From Nitrospirota bacterium (GTDB lineage: Bacteria > Nitrospirota > Thermodesulfovibrionia > UBA6902), in contig DRDE01000083.1 of assembly GCA_011040095.1 (NCBI GenBank), positions 1 to 35,568 on the forward strand: a stretch of DNA of 35,568 nt, written 5' to 3'. The notes beneath the pieces are model-generated. The model made no database searches, was not told where the DNA came from, and saw only the letters and a list, made by a program, of their open reading frames with translations. Shown piece after piece: positions 1 to 8,258 of this stretch. Every line of letters begins with the position of its first letter. The stretch's first letter is position 1. The position numbers and the translations under genes are program-made.

Positions 1-80
1 AATAAGCGCTCGATGTGCTTATAGGTCATTTGTTTGCCTTCACCGTGAATCGCTGGTATAAACCCGGTTTTTATTGACAT
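1..80 (-). CDS. N-terminal end of an unidentified protein (cut by window edge)
   Basis: The minus strand opens with an ATG at 78-80 and stays open for 26 codons to the left edge (starting MSIKTGFIPAIHGEG). A weak GCAGGT-like ribosome site lies just upstream on that strand. It would be divergent from the phosphate-uptake pair that starts at 143. I do not recognise the family, and the fragment is too short to exclude a chance reading frame. Confidence 0.3.
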   Translation of the reverse strand, partial: MSIKTGFIPAIHGEGKQMTYKHIERL

Positions 81-142
81 TAACCTGCGATTTTAGTATG
101 CTTTAAGCCGAAATAACATAGATGAAAAGAGGCTGACAACCA

Positions 143-766
143 ATGTTCAAGAATTTCCTTCCCAAAGAGACCGATTTCTTCAGTATGTTTGAGAAAGCCG
201 CCCTTAATGTCAATAAAAGCGCCACCCTTCTTTTGGAGATGATGGAAGATCTCGGCGTATCCGAGATCAAAGCAAAGGAGATTTACGAGGCCGAGCAGGA
301 AGGAGACATGCTTACCCACGAGGTAATGCGAAAACTGAACAAGACCTTCCTGACCCCTGTGGACAGGGAAGATATTCACGCCCTTGTATGCCGTATAGAC
401 GATATCCTCGATTTAATCTGGGCCTCGGCGGACAGGACCGTATTATTCAAACTGACTACCCCGATGCCCGAGGCAATTGAGCTTTCAAAAACCCTCCTTG
501 AAACCACCGAATTTGTAACAAAAGCCATAAGATGCCTCAAGGACAAGAAGTATTCCTATATCCAGGAATACTGCATTGAGATAAACAGACTTGAAAACAG
601 GGGGGACAGGATATTCAGGGAGGCCCTTGCCAGGCTCTTTGATGATATAAAAGACCCGATCCTTGTTATCAAGTGGAAAGAGGTCTATGAACACCTTGAA
701 GATGCAAATGATACATGTGAAGACGTTGCAAACATCCTCGAAGGTATAGTCCTCAAACATGCCTGA
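143..766 (+). CDS. DUF47/PhoU-like phosphate transport accessory protein
   Basis: A 207-aa soluble, mostly helical protein of the DUF47 (TIGR00153, PhoU-related) family, the usual length. Typical family features are the N-terminal FLPKETDFFSMFEKAA segment, the acidic helix EIYEAEQEGDMLTHEV, and the LVCRIDDILDLIW helix. Such proteins are almost always encoded beside a PiT permease and are thought to control its activity or bind metal-phosphate clusters on the cytoplasmic face. The stop codon overlaps the start of the next gene by 8 nt, so the two are translationally coupled. An AGAGG-like ribosome site precedes the ATG. The assignment is strong; the exact biochemical role of the family is not settled. 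Confidence 0.92.
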   Translation: MFKNFLPKETDFFSMFEKAALNVNKSATLLLEMMEDLGVSEIKAKEIYEAEQEGDMLTHEVMRKLNKTFLTPVDREDIHALVCRIDDILDLIWASADRTVLFKLTTPMPEAIELSKTLLETTEFVTKAIRCLKDKKYSYIQEYCIEINRLENRGDRIFREALARLFDDIKDPILVIKWKEVYEHLEDANDTCEDVANILEGIVLKHA

Positions 767-1754
767 AACAATAATAATCGGCGTTGTCGCCATTGCCATT
801 CTTTTTGAAATCAGTAACGGCTGGAATGATTCCGCCAATGCAATCGCCACTGTAGTCTCCACAAGGGTGCTTACTCCCCTGCAAGCTGTGCTTCTGGCTG
901 CCGCCATGAATATTGCCGGCGCCTTTTTTTCAACAGCGGTTGCCAGGACCATAGGCATAGGCATAGTAAACCCGTCTGATATCACCCAGGTTGTTGTCGC
1001 CGCTGCATTGCTTTCCGGTTTTCTCTGGAACGGCGCTATGACATTTTTCGGCCTCCCGGTCAGCGCATCACATGCCCTGATCGGGGGAATAATCGGGGCA
1101 AGCGTTGCCCACCTGGGAGGATTTGACCAGCTTAACCTGTCGGGGCTTACAAAGATATTCACGGCCCTGCTTACCTCCCCGATCATCGGCATATTTTTCG
1201 GCTACTTTTTTATGAAATTGATTACGAGACTTTTCTGCAATGTCTCTCCCGGGAAAATCAATAAACACTTCGGGCGGCTGCAGATCGTTTCAGCGGGTTT
1301 TATGGCATTCAGCCACGGTATGAACGATGCGCAAAAAGTAATGGGAGTAATTACACTTGCCCTTGTCAGCGGTGGTTTCCTGACAAGTGTTGAAGTTCCT
1401 TTCTGGGTAATATTGATATGCGCGCTTGCCATGGGATTCGGCACTGCAGCAGGCGGATGGAGGGTAATTAAAACACTGGGGCATCAAATGATGAAACTCC
1501 AGCCTGTTCATGGATTTGCCGCTGAAACCGCTGCAACAGCGGTCATTTTAGGGGCCAGCTCATTAGGGCTTCCGGTCAGCACCACACATGTTATCACAAC
1601 AAGCATAATGGGTGTCGGCGCTACAAAGAGACTCACGGCAGTAAGGTGGGGAGTCGCAAGGAAGATAGTTATAGCGTGGATTTTCACACTGCCCATGACT
1701 GCAGCGGCAGCCTGGCTTACTTATCATTTACTATCATTGATAGGAATAAAATAA
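759..1754 (+). CDS. pit: PiT-family inorganic phosphate (or sulfate) permease
   Basis: A 331-aa polytopic inner-membrane protein. It shows the duplicated PiT signature: an N-terminal half with EISNGWNDSANAIATVVSTR and a C-terminal half with FSHGMNDAQKVMGV. Both halves also carry the repeat GLPVSASHALIGG / GLPVSTTHVITTS. PiT proteins carry phosphate as a metal-phosphate complex in symport with H+ or Na+. A few close relatives move sulfate, which sequence alone cannot exclude. The gene is coupled to the DUF47 gene by an 8-nt overlap, the usual pairing. Its 3' end runs 31 nt into the convergent TsaC-type gene, with no room for a terminator between them. Confidence 0.93.
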   Translation: MPETIIIGVVAIAILFEISNGWNDSANAIATVVSTRVLTPLQAVLLAAAMNIAGAFFSTAVARTIGIGIVNPSDITQVVVAAALLSGFLWNGAMTFFGLPVSASHALIGGIIGASVAHLGGFDQLNLSGLTKIFTALLTSPIIGIFFGYFFMKLITRLFCNVSPGKINKHFGRLQIVSAGFMAFSHGMNDAQKVMGVITLALVSGGFLTSVEVPFWVILICALAMGFGTAAGGWRVIKTLGHQMMKLQPVHGFAAETAATAVILGASSLGLPVSTTHVITTSIMGVGATKRLTAVRWGVARKIVIAWIFTLPMTAAAAWLTYHLLSLIGIK

Positions 1755-2377
1755 CCCTGTTGATTTTCAATAAATTCCAGCGATACACTTCCCTCTCTTA
1801 AGATTTCAGGCGGCGTAACCGTGACATCCACAATTGTCGACGGCCTTCCGCCAGGGGCTTTTCCGGTATCAACAATCATATCTATTTTTTCCCCGAAATA
1901 ACTAATGACTGCATACGGATCCTCAGCAGGCGGTTTCCCGGAGGGATTGGCGCTTGTAGCGGTAACAGGCAATTTCAGCGCCATCGCCAGATCAAGGGCA
2001 GCGCTTTTGCCGGGAATTCTAACCGCAACTTTGCCTGTGCCCCCGGTCAGCAGCGCGGGAATGTTTTCCCGCGCTTCGAATATCAGTGTTAATGGTCCGG
2101 GCCAGAACCTTTTCATCAAATCTTTTGCCCTGGGAGGAATTTCAGCTGCAATTGATTCAAGGGTATCCATATCACCGACAATTAAGGGCAAAGGTTTCTC
2201 TGCCGGTCTTTTTTTCAGTTCATAAAGTCTTTTAACTGCTTTTTCATCCGTAGCCAGCGCGCCTAATGCATAAGAACTTTCCGTAGAATAGGCTATAATC
2301 CCCCTGTTTTCAAGTATCGTTAATGATTCAGATATTGTTTTCTCAGCAGTTCTTTTTGTTAACGTCATAATCAGCAT
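1724..2377 (-). CDS. tsaC: Threonylcarbamoyl-AMP synthase (Sua5/YciO/YrdC family)
   Basis: A 217-aa single-domain YrdC fold protein, short like TsaC and without the extra C-terminal domain of Sua5. It makes L-threonylcarbamoyl-AMP from threonine, bicarbonate and ATP for the t6A modification of ANN-decoding tRNAs in the cytoplasm. Typical motifs are STESSYALGALATDEKAV near the N-terminus, KKRPAEKPLPLIV, and PVTATSANPSGKPP followed by RPSTIVDVT. The start could be the ATG at 2375-2377 or the one three codons later; neither has a strong ribosome site. It is convergent with pit and the two coding regions overlap by 31 nt. It could instead be the YciO-type paralogue, whose role is unclear. Confidence 0.88.
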   Translation of the reverse strand: MLIMTLTKRTAEKTISESLTILENRGIIAYSTESSYALGALATDEKAVKRLYELKKRPAEKPLPLIVGDMDTLESIAAEIPPRAKDLMKRFWPGPLTLIFEARENIPALLTGGTGKVAVRIPGKSAALDLAMALKLPVTATSANPSGKPPAEDPYAVISYFGEKIDMIVDTGKAPGGRPSTIVDVTVTPPEILREGSVSLEFIENQQGYFIPINDSK

Positions 2378-2444
2378 TTCCGATATTTTATCAGAATAGG
2401 CCTGTTAAATTAAAATATCATATCCGCTCGAAAATGATTTTCGT

Positions 2445-2474
2445 TTGACAGAAATCAAGCGAAGATTGTAGAGT
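2445..2474 (+). promoter_or_regulatory. Candidate sigma-70-type promoter for the FmdE-family gene
   Basis: A perfect -35 hexamer TTGACA (2445-2450) is followed after 18 nt by TAGAGT (2469-2474), a 4/6 match to the -10 consensus. A strong ribosome site, AGGAGGGG at 2487-2494, then precedes the ATG at 2502. Read by eye only. Confidence 0.4.
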
Positions 2475-2501
2475 GGATTAAACTACAGGAGGGGAAAGAT
2501 C

Positions 2502-3104
2502 ATGTCAAAAGAAAAGGAAAGTGAACTTGATTTTGAAGGCCTGCTCAATGAGTCTGTAAAAATACACGGCCATCTCTGTCCCGGACAGGTGCTTGGCGTC
2601 AGGCTGAGCATGCTCGGATTAAAACTTACGGGGATAACCGATCCCAAAGGCAAAGACAGAAAAAAACTGGTTGTTTATGTGGAAATAGACCGATGCGCTA
2701 CGGATGCAATCCAGTCCGTTTCAGGCTGCAGCCTTGGTAAAAGGTCATTAAAGTTCCTTGATTTCGGAAAGATGGCTGCTGCTTTTGTGAACCTTGAAAC
2801 AGGAGAGGCAGTCAGGATACTTGCAAAAGAGGAATCCAGAGATAAGGCGAAGAATTATATCCCTGATATTGAAGATAAATATAAATGCCAGCTTGAAGCC
2901 TATAAGATAATGCCTGACGATGAACTCTTTGAATGGAAAGAAGTAAAGATTTCGATTCCGGAGGAAGATATGCCCGGAAGACCGACCCGGAGAATCAAAT
3001 GCGAAAAATGCGGAGAATTTGTCCAGGACAACAGGGATGTCGGTATAGAAGGCAAGCTTTTGTGCAAGGCATGCGCAGAGGGGGCATATTATGAATTCCT
3101 GTAG
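2502..3104 (+). CDS. FmdE-family protein with C-terminal zinc finger
   Basis: A 200-aa protein of the FmdE family, named after subunit E of molybdenum formylmethanofuran dehydrogenase. The N-terminal FmdE domain has the HGHLCPG motif (residues 22-28) and the paired cysteines DRCATDAIQSVSGCSLG. The C-terminus carries a treble-clef-like zinc finger: KCEKCGEF, then LLCKACA about 15 residues on. In bacteria without methanofuran metabolism these proteins often sit near molybdenum, formate or electron-transfer genes, and their reaction is not established. Here it stands alone with its own good promoter and ribosome site, so no partner can be named. Its TAG stop codon lies inside a palindromic repeat. 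Confidence 0.85.
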   Translation: MSKEKESELDFEGLLNESVKIHGHLCPGQVLGVRLSMLGLKLTGITDPKGKDRKKLVVYVEIDRCATDAIQSVSGCSLGKRSLKFLDFGKMAAAFVNLETGEAVRILAKEESRDKAKNYIPDIEDKYKCQLEAYKIMPDDELFEWKEVKISIPEEDMPGRPTRRIKCEKCGEFVQDNRDVGIEGKLLCKACAEGAYYEFL

Positions 3105-3128
3105 TGGCAATTCATGAATTGCCACTGC
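3101..3128 (+). repeat. Dispersed palindrome overlapping the FmdE-family stop codon
   Basis: A perfect inverted repeat with arms GTGGCAATTC and GAATTGCCAC around AT (3104-3125), extended to 28 nt by less exact GTA and TGC ends. The upstream gene's TAG (3102-3104) is the left edge of the palindrome. A T-run (3136-3142) follows about 10 nt after the stem, so it may also act as a weak terminator. A diverged copy lies at 7002-7029, in the same position relative to the rnfA stop. Confidence 0.8.
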
Positions 3129-3199
3129 ATATTAATTTTTTTGTAATAGGGTCCGCGAAAAAACAACTTAACAATGTTAAGTAGAACTGTCACAAAAGA

Positions 3200-3491
3200 A
3201 TGATCGCAAATTTGTTGCCTTTAAAACAATGAGAAGCAAAAACGTCTTTATGCAGGATTAGAATCCGTAAAGACAGGCTATGGCGAAGACCAAATAATTT
3301 CGAAATTGTTAGGAATAGATTGCCACACCGTTGCAAAGGGGCGTAAAGAAATCATGGATTTTGATTTGGAAATTAAACGTATTCGTAGAAAAGGGGGCGC
3401 TGGATACCCGACTACAGATTTCGGGTATGACAAAAATAAAAAACAGGTAATAGTTCAGCTCCCTTTTCCTTTGCATTACCCACAAGACTGA
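3200..3491 (+). pseudogene. Decayed ISAzo13-family transposase N-terminal fragment
   Basis: Frame 3 from about 3228 reads NEKQKRLYAGLESVKTGYG, then IISKLLGIDCHTVAKGRKEI and IKRIRRKGGAGYP. This is the helix-turn-helix N-terminal region typical of ISAzo13-type transposases. The ATG at 3306 lies inside this domain, so it is not a real start. An in-frame TAA at 3222-3224 and the matching LLPL reading in another frame just upstream suggest a frameshift near 3222. After about residue 80 the reading loses all similarity and stops at 3491, far short of a full transposase (about 400 aa). The rest of 3129-3611 holds only a small CTTAAC/GTTAAG inverted repeat and AT-rich leader sequence. Confidence 0.65.
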
Positions 3492-3611
3492 ACAGAACCT
3501 TCCCCCTTGGCTCTACTTTGTTTCCTCCAACTATACAATGTAATTGACAACAGGCGCTATTCTTGGATAGTATGTTCATAAATAATAAACCCTAAAACCG
3601 GTGAGGTTCCG

Positions 3612-4676
3612 ATGTTTTCAGATATATTGCAGAGGTCTTTTTTACAGAACAGTGTTCTGGATTATCTTATTTTTCTTGCAACATTCATTATCGGTATTTT
3701 TATTATTAAAATTCTCAAAGGCATCAGCCTGCACCGTCTGAAGGCCTGGTCAAAGAAAACGGCCACTACAATAGATGATTTTTTAATTCACATAATCGAA
3801 AAAAATTTAATCCCCCTCCTTTACTTCGGGGTCTTGTATTTCTCTGTTAAAAGCTTAAGGTTGGCTCCTTCTTTAAGCAAGACTATTGATGTTTCCGTAG
3901 CCATAATCCTGACTTTTTTCAGCGTGCGCTTTCTGGCGGCGCTGATTGATTACTCGCTTGAGATATACTGGACAAAGAAAGAGGTCGATGTAAACAGACA
4001 GCGAAGTTTGAAAGGAATTTTAAGAATAATAAAATTCCTTGTCTGGGCTATCGGCGTTACTTTCCTGCTGGACAACCTTGGTTTTAAAATATCCACCGTC
4101 ATAGCCGGGTTGGGGATCGGCGGTATAGCGGTCGCCCTGGCAGCGCAGACAATTTTAGGGGATCTCTTCAGCTACTTCACGATATTTTTTGACCGCCCCT
4201 TTGAGATAGGTGATTTTATCATAGTCGAGGATTTCCTTGGGACTATTGAACATATCGGTATTAAGACGACAAGGGTTCGCAGTCTGAGCGGTGAACAATT
4301 AGTATTTTCCAATACGGATTTAACTAATTCGCGCATAAAAAACTACAAGAGGATGGATAAACGCCGCGTGGTCTTCCGGCTCGGGGTCGTTTACCAAACC
4401 ACCCTTAAGCAGTTAAAGGAAATACCCGGGATAATCAAAGACACCATAAATAACGTCAGCAATACAGCCTTCGACCGCGCCCATTTTTTTTCATACGGTG
4501 ATTTCAGCCTTATCTTCGAGGTCGTTTATTATGTCCAGAGCAGGGACTATAATATATATATGGACATCCAGCAGGAGATCAATTTTACGATCAAGGAAGA
4601 ATTTGAAAAACGGGGAATTGAATTCGCCTATCCGACACAGACAGTGTTCCTGGAAAAAGCACAGGGGAACAGTTAG
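3612..4676 (+). CDS. MscS-family small-conductance mechanosensitive channel
   Basis: A 354-aa inner-membrane protein with four to five hydrophobic helices over residues about 15-190, followed by a soluble C-terminal domain. The pore-lining helix and beta-domain junction are clear: GLGIGGIAVALAAQTILGD, then YFTIFFDRPFEIGDFI and the FSNTDLTNSRIKNY segment. MscS channels open under membrane tension and release solutes on hypo-osmotic shock. The length and extra N-terminal helices fit the YbdG/YnaI-like or plain MscS group. The next gene, queF, begins 3 nt after the stop codon, so they are probably co-transcribed, though the functions are unrelated. Confidence 0.92.
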   Translation: MFSDILQRSFLQNSVLDYLIFLATFIIGIFIIKILKGISLHRLKAWSKKTATTIDDFLIHIIEKNLIPLLYFGVLYFSVKSLRLAPSLSKTIDVSVAIILTFFSVRFLAALIDYSLEIYWTKKEVDVNRQRSLKGILRIIKFLVWAIGVTFLLDNLGFKISTVIAGLGIGGIAVALAAQTILGDLFSYFTIFFDRPFEIGDFIIVEDFLGTIEHIGIKTTRVRSLSGEQLVFSNTDLTNSRIKNYKRMDKRRVVFRLGVVYQTTLKQLKEIPGIIKDTINNVSNTAFDRAHFFSYGDFSLIFEVVYYVQSRDYNIYMDIQQEINFTIKEEFEKRGIEFAYPTQTVFLEKAQGNS

Positions 4677-4679
4677 AAG

Positions 4680-5060
4680 GTGAAATACGGAGAAAAGAAA
4701 ATTTCAAAGGCCGGGCTTGAAAAATGGCCCAATCCCTATCAGGACAGGGATTATACCATTGATATAAGCTTCCCTGAGTTTACCTGTTTATGCCCGAATT
4801 CAGGCTATCCCGATTTTGCAATGATTAAGATCAATTATATTCCCGACAAATATATTGTAGAACTTAAATCGTTGAAACTTTACCTGAACAGTTTCAGGGA
4901 CCGGGGCATATCCCACGAGTCCGCAACAAACCGGATATTTGATGATCTTAAAAAGCTCCTTAAAGCAAGACACCTTGAGGTGATCGGGGACTTTAATCCG
5001 AGGGGAAATGTCAAAACAGTTGTCCGGGTTTCAACGCAGGAGAACGAGTCGGAAGACTGA
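4680..5060 (+). CDS. queF: NADPH-dependent 7-cyano-7-deazaguanine reductase QueF
   Basis: A 126-aa QueF of the short, Bacillus-type (unimodular) class. It reduces preQ0 to preQ1 with two NADPH in queuosine biosynthesis for tRNA. The catalytic motif is intact: [12 protein letters not shown] gives the nucleophile Cys38 and the general acid Asp45 with the conserved seven-residue spacing. The QueF NADPH motif [20 protein letters not shown] is complete. Translation must start at a GTG (4680-4682), because no ATG lies between the MscS stop and the conserved N-terminus. Other queuosine genes are not in the window. Confidence 0.95.
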   Translation: MKYGEKKISKAGLEKWPNPYQDRDYTIDISFPEFTCLCPNSGYPDFAMIKINYIPDKYIVELKSLKLYLNSFRDRGISHESATNRIFDDLKKLLKARHLEVIGDFNPRGNVKTVVRVSTQENESED

Positions 5061-5127
5061 AGAACCGGCAATCCCCCTTTACAGCATGAAAACATAATAA
5101 CCGGTGTTTTAGTATTTTCCAAGTCCT

Positions 5128-5652
5128 TTACTTTTTCTCCGGCGATGACTTAAGTTTTTTGTGACATGCCAGAATGCTCTCTCTCAGTTTTTCTTTTGAA
5201 ATTTCTCCTTCTTCAATTACTGAAATTATACTTATCATCTCCGAATCAATATGTTTAACCAGGTATTCCTTGTTTCGCTGAGCCTTCTCAAGTTCCGCCA
5301 GTATCTTGTTTACTTCCGTAACAAAGGACATGATATATATGTCATCACTTTTTCTCACATTAAGCCGCCTGTGATAATCACCCGACCTGATCAGCTTCAT
5401 CTCCATCTTTAATCTCTGGAAAGGACCTATTAAGCGATGCGAAAAGAACATTGTTAATACAACAACTATGATTAAATATCCCAGCATAATAATTACGAAC
5501 AGTAACGTGCCGCTGCCTATTTTCTCACCGAGTTCTTTGGCAAAATATGTAAAAAAGCCGGCTACAAGAAGTGACCAGAGAATTATGAGGGCAATTGAGA
5601 TGCGAAGTTCTTTGGAAACGAAATATTTTTGTCTGACTACTTTTTTCAGCAT
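5128..5652 (-). CDS. Two-helix membrane protein with HAMP domain
   Basis: A 174-aa protein with two transmembrane segments (about residues 18-40 and 49-70), only a few residues of periplasmic loop, and a HAMP linker right after helix 2 (HRLIGPFQRLKMEMKLIRSG). The end is a charged coiled-coil-like tail with no kinase, methyl-accepting or cyclase domain. It therefore resembles the stand-alone HAMP proteins seen near signalling or cytochrome genes in Nitrospirota and Desulfobacterota. It is encoded downstream of rnfB on the same strand with a 104-nt gap, so read-through from rnf is possible. No function is assigned. Confidence 0.75.
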   Translation of the reverse strand: MLKKVVRQKYFVSKELRISIALIILWSLLVAGFFTYFAKELGEKIGSGTLLFVIIMLGYLIIVVVLTMFFSHRLIGPFQRLKMEMKLIRSGDYHRRLNVRKSDDIYIMSFVTEVNKILAELEKAQRNKEYLVKHIDSEMISIISVIEEGEISKEKLRESILACHKKLKSSPEKK

Positions 5653-5756
5653 TGTTTACTATTTTATCACTTAGGCTTTGACTTATACAATATAAATCAG
5701 GGAAAACGTGGAGAGCGGTTGATGCGGTTTTAAGAATGTATTGTATTAAATGTGTA

Positions 5757-6953
5757 TCAGGCCTTGGATACAGTCTGTTTCTCTGCTTTAGCCTTTTCCC
5801 TGGCAGCTTTTTTAGCCTCGTACGCCTGCAACACCTCTGTATAGTTGAATGTCCCTGTAATGGCGACTTTGGGGCACCTTGAAGCGCAGATACCGCAGCC
5901 GATACATTTATCCTGATTGACGGCATGCTGCTTTTTAAGCTCGCCGGAGACCGCATTGACGGGACAGACCTTGGCGCACGCATGGCAGCCGATACATGCC
6001 TCGGTAACAAATGCCTTTGGACGCTTGGGTATATAATCCACAATCGCCTTTGTCGGGCACTTTGTTATACAGAGTCCGCATACTTTACATTTATCAGGAT
6101 TAATCGTTGACAGGAAATTCTCAACCTTTACGGCATTATAAGGACAGACTTTCACGCAAAGACCGCATGCAATACATCCAACCTGACAATTTTTCTTGGT
6201 GGCAGGCCCTCTATCCTTTGAATGACAACTTACAAGGACTTCCTTTGCCATCGGTAAAATTGCTATCACTTTAGTAGGACATGTCTGTGCGCATATTCCA
6301 CAGGCTGTGCACTTTGCAGGATCTATTACAGGAAGGTTTTCTCCGCTCATGGTAATAGCGCCGAAAGGACAGGCACGCGAGCATGATCCATAACCGAGGC
6401 AACCGTAAATACATGCCTTGTCGCCTCCGTTTGCAAGTATTGCAGCCTTGCAGTCTTTAATCCCTTCGTATTTGAACCTGCGAACCGATTTCGAAGATCC
6501 GCCCCGGCAGAGAACCCTTGCGATCTTCGGTTCGGTTTGTTCCATTACCTTACCCGTGATTTTAGCAACGGCTTCAGCAGTTGCCGCCCCGCCTGGAGTA
6601 CATAAGGTTGGTTTGACATCGGGATTCAGAACAACCTGCTCTGCATATTGCCGGCATCCCGGAAAACCACACGCACCGCAGTGAGCATGGGCAAGCACAT
6701 CGGATACCTGATCAACCCTGGGATCTTCTTTTACAGCAAACTTTTTGGCTGCAAAAGCAAGGCCCATACCAAAAACAGCGCTGATTCCTAATAAGAATAC
6801 TGCTGTAAATTTTACAAGTTCCCAAAGATCAACCGTCTCCCTCACTTCAACTCCCCCACCGACACCGGCATAAAGAGCGGAAGAGCATAAGAGCAATAGT
6901 CCGGCAGTAAAGATTAATGCCTTTATTTTCACTCTGTTGTTAAAATCAATCAT
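5757..6953 (-). CDS. rnfB: RnfB, polyferredoxin subunit of the Rnf ion pump
   Basis: RnfB takes electrons from reduced ferredoxin and passes them into the membrane complex. This 398-aa version is long (enterobacterial RsxB is about 190 aa). It has a membrane helix at about residues 46-70, the RnfB iron-sulfur domain (Cys92, 95, 100 and 118, CGACGFPGC), and then six ferredoxin-type CxxCxxCxxxCP motifs ending near residues 194, 225, 270, 299, 330 and 360. Long polyferredoxin RnfBs are known in anaerobes. Unusual here is an extra N-terminal hydrophobic stretch (residues 11-29, ending ALYAG) that looks like a cleavable signal peptide ahead of the membrane anchor. It is the last gene of rnfCDGEAB. 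The tail is a charged KA-rich helix. Confidence 0.93.
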   Translation of the reverse strand: MIDFNNRVKIKALIFTAGLLLLCSSALYAGVGGGVEVRETVDLWELVKFTAVFLLGISAVFGMGLAFAAKKFAVKEDPRVDQVSDVLAHAHCGACGFPGCRQYAEQVVLNPDVKPTLCTPGGAATAEAVAKITGKVMEQTEPKIARVLCRGGSSKSVRRFKYEGIKDCKAAILANGGDKACIYGCLGYGSCSRACPFGAITMSGENLPVIDPAKCTACGICAQTCPTKVIAILPMAKEVLVSCHSKDRGPATKKNCQVGCIACGLCVKVCPYNAVKVENFLSTINPDKCKVCGLCITKCPTKAIVDYIPKRPKAFVTEACIGCHACAKVCPVNAVSGELKKQHAVNQDKCIGCGICASRCPKVAITGTFNYTEVLQAYEAKKAAREKAKAEKQTVSKA

Positions 6954-7001
6954 TTGCCACCTTTAAATTTATTATATATATATATATCGTTCTTATTTTT
7001 T

Positions 7002-7029
7002 GTAAGGGCACTTCATAAATTGCCTCTAC
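7002..7029 (-). repeat. Second copy of the dispersed palindrome, at the rnfA stop codon
   Basis: Read on the minus strand, this starts GTAGAGGCAATTTATGAAG and ends GCCCTTAC. It aligns along its whole 28 nt with the palindrome at 3101-3128, with several substitutions that weaken the pairing. As in the other copy, the gene's TAG stop (7026-7028) is positions 2-4 of the repeat. A short (TA)n tract lies beside it at about 6972-6987, inside the rnfA-rnfB gap. Confidence 0.65.
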
Positions 7030-7613
7030 AATGTTATCAATCCCGAAAAACCTGTAAATGCAAGCGCTATAAGTCCTGCAATAATAAACGATATCGGCAG
7101 CCCCCTAAAAGGAGCAGGCACATCCGCGACCTCAAGCTTCTCCCGGATACTTGCCATAATAATAAGGGCAAGCCCGAATCCAATTCCGGAACCGAGGGCG
7201 AAGGCCATGCTTTCAAAAAAATTGTAATGCTCTCCGGCATTCTTCAGAGGGACTGCAATTATAATACAATTCGTTGTAATCAGCGCCAGGTATACACCAA
7301 GCTTGTAATACAGCGAAGGACTTACCTTTTTCATAATTGTATCGGCTGACTGCACGAATGCCGCAACAATGCCGATAAAAATAATAATCTTAAGGAATGT
7401 CAAATCAAGGGGTATCATTATAAACTGGTATACAACCCAGCTTAAGGCAGCGCTTACCACCATAACGGCAGTGAATGTAATACTCATTCCGACGGCGGTC
7501 TCCATCTTTTTGGAAACACCGAAGAATATACAGAGCCCCAGGAACATGGTAAAAACAAAATTATTGATTAATGCCGATGAAACAACTAATTCAAAAAGTT
7601 TGACAAAATCCAT
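7026..7613 (-). CDS. rnfA: RnfA, integral membrane subunit of the Rnf complex
   Basis: A 195-aa protein with six predicted membrane helices, the standard size. It belongs to the RnfA/RnfE (NqrE/NqrD) pair that forms the membrane core holding an intramembrane iron-sulfur centre. Diagnostic stretches are NNFVFTMFLGLCIFFGVSK near the N-terminus and YLALITTNCIIIAVPL in the middle. The two cysteines (in LGLCIFFG and TTNCII) are the cluster ligands contributed by this subunit. It follows rnfE with an 18-nt gap and precedes rnfB. Confidence 0.96.
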   Translation of the reverse strand: MDFVKLFELVVSSALINNFVFTMFLGLCIFFGVSKKMETAVGMSITFTAVMVVSAALSWVVYQFIMIPLDLTFLKIIIFIGIVAAFVQSADTIMKKVSPSLYYKLGVYLALITTNCIIIAVPLKNAGEHYNFFESMAFALGSGIGFGLALIIMASIREKLEVADVPAPFRGLPISFIIAGLIALAFTGFSGLITL

Positions 7614-7631
7614 ATTGATACCCCCGTAATA

Positions 7632-8258
7632 TTAGACGCCTGATGCGCCCTTGCCTCCATAAAATCTCATATCAATCCAGTTAAAAAATCCCATAAGCAG
7701 ACCAACAGCCAGAAAGCCTCCTGTCGGCAGGATCATAATAAGCAGTGGATTCCCTGAAATCAGAGAATACCCGAACAATTCTCCCTTACCCAAAAGCTCC
7801 CTGAAAAAGCTGATTACCAACATGGCCAGTAAAAAACCGAGACCCATGCCAAAACCATCTACCAGTGAAGGAAAGACCTTGTTTTTGTTTGCAAAGACCT
7901 CTGCCCTCGCAAATATCGATGCAAATGCAACTATTATCTGAATATACAAACCTATTTCTTTATATATGGGCCTTGCGTAAGTTGCCATCAACAAGTCTAT
8001 GATAGTGACATATCCTGCAATTATAAGCATGAATATAGGTATACGAATCTTGGGGTGAATAAAATTTCTCATTAATGAAACAGTGCCATTAACCATTGTC
8101 TGAACGAACATGACCGCTATTCCCAGGGCCATACCGTTCTTCATACCGTTAGTAACGGCTATTGAAGGACATAAGCTGATTGCCATACGGAATATCGTAT
8201 TTTCCCCGAACATCCCGTTCTTCAGTAATTCCCAGTTGCTCTTTTTCTGAATACTCAT
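7632..8258 (-). CDS. rnfE: RnfE, integral membrane subunit of the Rnf complex
   Basis: A 208-aa polytopic protein homologous to RnfA but inverted in the membrane; the two form the ion-translocating core. Typical motifs are the N-terminal FRMAISLCPSIAVTNGMKNG (which carries one cluster cysteine) and the DGFGMGLGFLLAMLVISFFR helix. RnfA/E family members usually have a second conserved cysteine; none is obvious here in the central helix. Its start overlaps the 3' end of rnfG by 4 nt (ATGA type), showing tight operon coupling. Confidence 0.95.
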   Translation of the reverse strand: MSIQKKSNWELLKNGMFGENTIFRMAISLCPSIAVTNGMKNGMALGIAVMFVQTMVNGTVSLMRNFIHPKIRIPIFMLIIAGYVTIIDLLMATYARPIYKEIGLYIQIIVAFASIFARAEVFANKNKVFPSLVDGFGMGLGFLLAMLVISFFRELLGKGELFGYSLISGNPLLIMILPTGGFLAVGLLMGFFNWIDMRFYGGKGASGV

